DNA from: Nitrososphaera sp.
GTDB lineage: Archaea > Thermoproteota > Nitrososphaeria > Nitrososphaerales > Nitrososphaeraceae
Assembly: GCA_029263715.1 (NCBI GenBank)
Contig: JAJUFP010000008.1
Span: 44,787-108,786 of the forward strand
Direction of reading: 5' to 3'
DNA: 64,000 bases
How positions within the stretch are numbered: the stretch's first letter is position 1; every line of letters starts with the position of its first letter. The position numbers and the translations under genes were made by a program. Below the pieces are notes generated by a model. That model saw nothing but the letters and a program-made list of their open reading frames with translations. It was not told where the DNA came from and did no database searches. Positions 59,883 through 64,000 of the stretch are shown here, piece by piece.

Positions 59883-60470
59883 TCACTTGACTATGCGCGT
59901 GTCGTAGCTGTTCTGCAGAAAGCGCATCTTGGATGCCTTGTAGTAGATGACCTCGCCGCGCCGCTCTATGACTGCCGCAACGGCGTCCTTGCCCATCTTC
60001 TCTATCTGCTCGACGGCGTTGGCAAAGCTGCGCGCGGTGATGTTAGAGCCCTCGCTTATGTCAAACACCACGTACTTGGCCGGCTTTTTCTCGTACTCGC
60101 CGCGTTCGTAGACCCTGAAGTCGTTTCCAAAGCCAAAGCCCTCCTTGGCGACGTACCCCCGGCTTCTGAGGTCCCGGTACACAAGGAACTTGGTCATGAT
60201 GTTCTTGTCGTATTTCATCATCAGCTCAAAAAGCGAATCAAAATCCATCTCTTGCCTGCCGGATATCTTTAGCTGCTTTGCCTGCATCAGGTAAAGCGCC
60301 TCGTACGGCTTGAGGACATAATCGCTGCCCTCTTTTTCTCCAAAGCCCCGGGTCCGAAGTTCGTCCTGAACGCGGCTTTCGTCGACTAAGATCCGGCCGC
60401 CACTGGCTAGGCGCGCCTCGATGACGTCAGTCATTTCTGATTCTGGGGCCGGTTGAGCAGCAGAAGACAT
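59883..60470 (-). CDS. endA: tRNA-intron splicing endonuclease
   Basis: 195 residues from ATG 60470 (MSSAAQPAPES). Two-domain archaeal EndA: N-terminal domain to about residue 85, catalytic domain with KFLVYRDLRSRGYVAKEGFGFGNDFRVYERG and AAVIERRGEVIYYKASKM. The catalytic Tyr (VYERG) and Lys (YYKASK) are present, but the position of the usual catalytic His, about ten residues after the Tyr, reads YEKKPAKYVVF, so no histidine is seen there. It cleaves introns from pre-tRNA. Divergent from the uL16 gene, 57 bases away. Confidence 0.85.
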   Translation of the reverse strand: MSSAAQPAPESEMTDVIEARLASGGRILVDESRVQDELRTRGFGEKEGSDYVLKPYEALYLMQAKQLKISGRQEMDFDSLFELMMKYDKNIMTKFLVYRDLRSRGYVAKEGFGFGNDFRVYERGEYEKKPAKYVVFDISEGSNITARSFANAVEQIEKMGKDAVAAVIERRGEVIYYKASKMRFLQNSYDTRIVK

Positions 60471-60526
60471 AACGATTAAATCACAGCGGAAATCCACATT
60501 TAAGCATTAAAATTTAGTGCATCAAT

Positions 60527-61045
60527 ATGAAGGGAGTTAATTATCGAGAGACGCGTGGCATGCCGTACGTTAGACGGGAGTACATCGCCGGCAAACCCCA
60601 GTTAAAGATTGCAAGGTTCTCCTCCGGCCAGGCAAGCAGCGATTATGATTACAAACTTGAACTCATTGTCACAGAAAAGATGCAGGTAAGGCACAACGCC
60701 CTAGAGGCTGCAAGGCTTGCGGCAAACAAGCGCATGGCCACCGCCGGTGAGATGAGCTTCTTTTCCATGCTCCGGGTATACCCCCACGTCATTCTTAGAG
60801 AGAACAAGATGATCGCCACCGCTGGTGCAGACCGTCTCCAGGAGGGCATGAGAAGGGCCTTTGGCAAGGCAACAGGTCTTGCCGCCCGCGTGATGCCCGG
60901 CCAGGTGATCTTTGAGGCCCATGTGATGGCTGCCAACCTGAACCTGGCAAAGGAAGGCTTCAAGGTTGCATCAAGCAAGCTTGGCTGCCCCACCACTACC
61001 AGGGTAACGCCCCTCAAGCCGCAGGTGGCAAAGGTAGAAGAATAA
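60527..61045 (+). CDS. rpl10e: Ribosomal protein uL16 (archaeal L10e)
   Basis: 172 residues. Archaeal/eukaryal L10e: MKGVNYRETRGMPYVRREYI, LELIVTEKMQVRHNALEAAR, ATAGEMSFFSMLRVYPHVILRENKM in pieces, GADRLQEGMRRAFGK and GQVIFEAHV. It sits near the peptidyl transferase centre of the large subunit. AT-rich CATTTAAGCATTAAAATTTAG lies just upstream (read in two pieces), as expected for a strong promoter. Stand-alone here, as in many archaea. Confidence 0.96.
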   Translation: MKGVNYRETRGMPYVRREYIAGKPQLKIARFSSGQASSDYDYKLELIVTEKMQVRHNALEAARLAANKRMATAGEMSFFSMLRVYPHVILRENKMIATAGADRLQEGMRRAFGKATGLAARVMPGQVIFEAHVMAANLNLAKEGFKVASSKLGCPTTTRVTPLKPQVAKVEE

Positions 61046-61048
61046 CCG

Positions 61049-61663
61049 CTATATTTTTGAGACTAGCGATTTTACACTTTCTTCTGTGCAGGAAGGACCC
61101 TTTCCTGCAATGCTGTGACAGATGAGTGCGGTGATGTTGTCGATTTCTGCGCGCATGGCCTTGCCTATGGCCGAGTCCGGCTTGTCCAACTCTGCCCTGA
61201 CTGCCTCGTGGGACATGTTTTCTATCAGCTGCGGGCTGTAGCCAGCTCCCATCTGCATGAACCTGCCGTCCACCAGCAGGAAGGGAATAATCTGATCCGG
61301 GTTGTAGACATCCAGGATCTCGTAGTCCTTGTCATCAAGCTCCTGCAGCGGCTCAAAGTTCCTGTCAGAGATCTCTTTTCCAGCAAACTCGACGTACTCG
61401 CTGGTGTACCGGGCCTTTGCAAAGTTCATGGTCGGCACATTGAGGTATTTTTCATCATGGTCCGCGCTCTTGTCCTCTACCAGACCCTCCCACTTGCCAA
61501 AGCGGGAGAGCGCGCTCACAATGGCCCACCTCTCGGCGGCGCAGAAGGGGCAAAAGCCGGCGCCCATAAAGTAAACCAGGGATTTGCCGCTGGACCTTTT
61601 AAGCGGCTGGTCGTTTATGTACATAAATTTGCCAAATACTTTTTTTGGAATGAAGCTGCTCAC
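61049..61663 (-). CDS. DUF929 thioredoxin-like protein
   Basis: 204 residues with a CPFC motif at residues 38-41 (YFMGAGFCPFCAAERW), followed by VSALSRFGKWEGL and long inserts, then IPFLLVDGRFMQMGAGY. The family (DUF929) is widespread in thaumarchaea and thought to be thiol-disulfide related. The start MSSFIPKK carries no signal peptide in this member. It converges with uL16, 3 bases apart. Confidence 0.8.
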   Translation of the reverse strand: MSSFIPKKVFGKFMYINDQPLKRSSGKSLVYFMGAGFCPFCAAERWAIVSALSRFGKWEGLVEDKSADHDEKYLNVPTMNFAKARYTSEYVEFAGKEISDRNFEPLQELDDKDYEILDVYNPDQIIPFLLVDGRFMQMGAGYSPQLIENMSHEAVRAELDKPDSAIGKAMRAEIDNITALICHSIAGKGPSCTEESVKSLVSKI

Positions 61664-61910
61664 GTCCTCAGGAAAGCGCGGTTATTTTATTAATTTTTGC
61701 ACAACACGGGTATTTCGGCAAATTGGCCAGACGCGGTGCAAAAGACTGCCAGTCGGTCTAAACCTCCACAAGGACGATCGTCGAACCTGATTTTATTGCT
61801 TAAATTCGGACAATTGTTTACAATTTTCACCTAAAACGCCATCGATGTGGAAAAGAAGCTTCCCTGTTAAAGATAAATAATTCCCGCAAATCTACCAAAG
61901 ATGATACAAG

Positions 61911-63110
61911 TTGGCCATCAGGACCATCTCTGATCTAGAGGATTCCAAGTACGCAGGCAAGCGCGTCTTTGTCCGAGTTGATTTCAACGTCAGCGTCAGC
62001 AACGGCTCTGTGGGTGAGGACTATAGGATACGGATGACCATACCCACCATAGAGTACCTCACAAAACGCGGCGCCAAGGTCATACTGGCATCCCACCTTG
62101 GAAGGCCCGACGGACCAAGCCAAAAGAACTCCCTTGAGCCGGTTGCAAGGCGGTTAAAAGAGATCGTTGGGCGGTCCCGGATGTGCGTCAGGTTCGCCAA
62201 CGACTGCATCGGGCCGGCCGTTGAAAACGAGATCAGCCAGATGAACGCCGGCGACATCCTGCTTTTAGAAAACCTGCGCTTCCACAAGGAGGAGGAGGCC
62301 AACGACTTGGAATTCTGCAAGAAACTTGGACACCTGGCAGACATTTACGTTAACGATGCTTTCAGCACATCTCACAGAAAGCACGCCTCGACTTACGGGG
62401 CGGCCAAGCTCTTTGACACGCGGCTTGCCGGGCTGAATCTGAAAAAGGAAGTCGACTACTTGTCGATGATGGTGACCAACCCCGTCCGGCCATTCAAAGT
62501 CCTTTTGGGTGGCGCAAAGATAAAGGACAAGATTGGGGCGCTGGAGCACCTGCTGCCAAAGGCCGACAAGGTCATCATCGGCGGTGCGGCCGCCTACACG
62601 TTCCTCAAGGCCAAGGGCGTGCGGACTGGCAAGTCCCTCATAGACAATGAGCACTTGCCATGGGTTACCAAAGCGCTGGCAACGTATGGCGACAAGATCA
62701 TGCTTCCAACAGACCATGTGGCCGCATACTCGCCGGACGACAAGTCAGTGACAATGGTCAAAGGCGACATACCCGACGACATGGCCGGCTTTGACATCGG
62801 AAACGAGACCATAGACCGGTACTCTGCCGAGGTAGGAATCGGCAACGGCGGCATGGTCTTCTGGAACGGCCCCATGGGCATGTTTGAGGTGGGCGCGTTT
62901 GCCAACGGCACCATCACCATAGCCAAGAGCATTGCCCTGGCTTACTGGCGGGGCGCCAAGACGCTGGTGGGCGGCGGAGACACACTTGAGGCCCTGAAGA
63001 AGGCCGGCGTTGCAGAAAACGAGGTCAGCCACGTCTCGACGGGTGGTGGCGCCACGCTGAATTTCCTGGCCGGCGACGAGATGCCTGGCGTTGCAATCCT
63101 GGAACAATGA
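61911..63110 (+). CDS. pgk: Phosphoglycerate kinase
   Basis: 399 residues from TTG. It interconverts 1,3-bisphosphoglycerate and 3-phosphoglycerate in gluconeogenesis/glycolysis. Signatures: KRVFVRVDFNVSV, ASHLGRPDG, LLENLRFHKEE, FVNDAFSTSHRKHAST (here YVNDAFSTSHRKHAST), VLLGGAKIKDKIG, and the nucleotide site NGPMGMFEVGAF and GGGDTLEAL, with GGGATLNFLAG near the end. Length is normal. Monocistronic. Confidence 0.96.
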   Translation: MAIRTISDLEDSKYAGKRVFVRVDFNVSVSNGSVGEDYRIRMTIPTIEYLTKRGAKVILASHLGRPDGPSQKNSLEPVARRLKEIVGRSRMCVRFANDCIGPAVENEISQMNAGDILLLENLRFHKEEEANDLEFCKKLGHLADIYVNDAFSTSHRKHASTYGAAKLFDTRLAGLNLKKEVDYLSMMVTNPVRPFKVLLGGAKIKDKIGALEHLLPKADKVIIGGAAAYTFLKAKGVRTGKSLIDNEHLPWVTKALATYGDKIMLPTDHVAAYSPDDKSVTMVKGDIPDDMAGFDIGNETIDRYSAEVGIGNGGMVFWNGPMGMFEVGAFANGTITIAKSIALAYWRGAKTLVGGGDTLEALKKAGVAENEVSHVSTGGGATLNFLAGDEMPGVAILEQ

Positions 63111-63253
63111 CCTGCAGGTTTTGCCTGCCGCACTTTCATGTAAAACGACGTATGTCGAATTTTGGCAGGGATCTACCGTTGTCATGATCTGTATCTTGCA
63201 TTGTAATACTTTGTAGACCATCCGTTTAATTGGAAATTCTGCAAAACACTGTC

Positions 63254-63400
63254 ATGCAAACGCAATGCAAGCCAGTGATCAAGAATAACATGTTTTTGCT
63301 ATGCCAGTTCTGCTTTTGGTGCGCATCAAGCATCAGTCCAAAACAGCAGATAAAGCAATGCCCCGCTTGTAGCAGCCAGGACATCACCTGCCTTCAATAG
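63254..63400 (+). CDS. Cysteine-rich zinc microprotein
   Basis: 48 residues, ATG to TAG. Seven cysteines including CQFCFWC and QCPACSSQD suggest a zinc ribbon (C-x2-C ... C-x2-C). It lies in the space after pgk with an AT-rich area upstream. Function unknown; plausible but short, so moderately uncertain. Confidence 0.45.
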   Translation: MQTQCKPVIKNNMFLLCQFCFWCASSISPKQQIKQCPACSSQDITCLQ

Positions 63401-63409
63401 CTTGTCTGC

Positions 63410-63679
63410 CTATGCTGCATCCTGGGCAGAGGCAATGTGACTCTGATTCTTGTTTGAAACCATCATGGTGATAGTTGACTTGACATCGCTTATCTTTCTC
63501 AGTTTCCATGAAATCATCTCCTTTATCTTTTCTTGAGTCTGTGCCTCGACCTTTGCCACGATGTCGTAGACGCCGTACACCTTGAATGCTTCGGTAACAC
63601 CCTCGACCTTTTTCAGGTCCCGTACGACAGAGTCTTCCATCCCAAAATTGGTGTTTATCAGTACGTATGCCTTGTGCAC
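63410..63679 (-). CDS. Lrp/AsnC effector-binding domain protein without DNA-binding part
   Basis: 89 residues from GTG. It is the isolated RAM domain of Lrp/AsnC regulators: AYVLINTNFGMEDSVVRDLKKVEGVTEAFKVYGVYDIVAKVEAQTQEKIKEMISWKLRKI in pieces, ending TITMMV. There is no helix-turn-helix. Such stand-alone domains probably sense amino acids or modulate full-length Lrp proteins. Confidence 0.85.
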   Translation of the reverse strand: MHKAYVLINTNFGMEDSVVRDLKKVEGVTEAFKVYGVYDIVAKVEAQTQEKIKEMISWKLRKISDVKSTITMMVSNKNQSHIASAQDAA

Positions 63680-63806
63680 ATCACCTTCTGGAATCTTGAA
63701 TGTTATAAAACAAGTACCCGAATCTCATAATTGAATATCATGATTTAGAATCAGGTACTAGAAACGTATTGCTTTTCAAATACATTTTGATCCTATCAAC
63801 TGTATC

Positions 63807-64000
63807 ATGGCTGAAAACAAGGATCCTCAGAATAGTGAAAGTCGCGACGACATAGAGCATATGATCGGTCGCAGAGTCGAGAACATGAAGGGTATCTACT
63901 ACATAGGATTCGCACTATGCTGGGCTGCAACTGCAGGTGGTGTCTTTGTAGGTATCACTGTATACCCATGGGCATACCCACTGCCAAGTGGCATGTACGC
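63807..64000 (+). CDS. Membrane protein, truncated by the window edge
   Basis: 64 residues are visible from ATG 63807: an acidic head (MAENKDPQNSESRDDIEHMI), a basic stretch GRRVENMKG and a hydrophobic helix (IYYIGFALCWAATAGGVFVG), then ITVYPWAYPLPSGMYA. This resembles the N-terminus of an inner-membrane subunit, possibly of a respiratory complex, but the visible part is too short to name it. Confidence 0.5.
   Translation, partial: MAENKDPQNSESRDDIEHMIGRRVENMKGIYYIGFALCWAATAGGVFVGITVYPWAYPLPSGMY

Noticed and set aside
62265..63221. Two long minus-strand frames opposite pgk
   Set aside because: Antisense shadows of a clearly identified phosphoglycerate kinase.

Overview
The window reads as a stretch of an ammonia-oxidising thaumarchaeon (Nitrososphaerota), most like a soil Nitrososphaera-type genome. 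The support is archaeal: ribosomal protein uL16/L10e, an LSm protein, a RadB-like recombinase, a tRNA-splicing endonuclease, AMP phosphorylase, GTP-dependent dephospho-CoA kinase, DUF929 and DUF6659-like proteins, many TTG/GTG starts and TATA boxes about 25 bases before leaderless starts. I did not recognise any rRNA or tRNA gene. Species assignment is inference.

Layout. 1-8.3 kb: mostly housekeeping (dUTPase, GT2-GtrA glycosyltransferase, RadB-like ATPase, LSm, bacterial-type MetK), with an AbiE-type toxin-antitoxin operon whose toxin gene carries an in-frame stop. 8.5-13.8 kb: a RelE/ParE-like TA pair, a secreted protein, an SDR, CbiD and small proteins. 14.4-17.9 kb: patatin, an ATP-cone/nuclease fusion, AMP phosphorylase. 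17.95-29.06 kb: a complete type I CRISPR-Cas locus (cas6-cas8-cas7-cas5-cas3-cas4-cas1-cas2; Cst1/Cst2 flavour, probably I-B) preceded by a large palindromic operator candidate and followed by an array of 40 spacers. The interference genes are AT-rich and the adaptation genes GC-rich, so the locus looks mosaic. 29-37 kb: site-2 protease and lineage-specific proteins, including two paralogous membrane proteins facing each other and an ApeA/HEPN-like protein. 37-42 kb: an AT-rich, partly decayed region with a membrane protein joined without a gap to a yeast-type cytosine deaminase, two or three pseudogenes and a guanine deaminase. 42-54 kb: general metabolism (acyl-CoA dehydrogenase, Mrp/ApbC, dephospho-CoA kinase, EamA transporter, glycolate-oxidase-like FAD enzyme, methyltransferase) plus a short AAA protein without a P-loop. 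54.3-57 kb: a probable operon of a MelC1-like copper chaperone, a tyrosinase and an isoprenyl-synthase-fold enzyme. 58-64 kb: a Fic toxin with a membrane tail and small partner, then core genes (endA, uL16, pgk) and a truncated membrane protein at the right edge.

The most interesting items are: (i) the CRISPR array, where two overlapping spacers reveal a likely 5'-CCT PAM, two others overlap on opposite strands, and hairpin-containing spacers are over-represented; (ii) the chaperone-tyrosinase-prenyl-synthase cluster, which looks like an undescribed archaeal biosynthetic unit; (iii) the membrane protein/cytosine deaminase pair; and (iv) the degenerate AAA protein. All calls come from reading the sequence; no database search was run.
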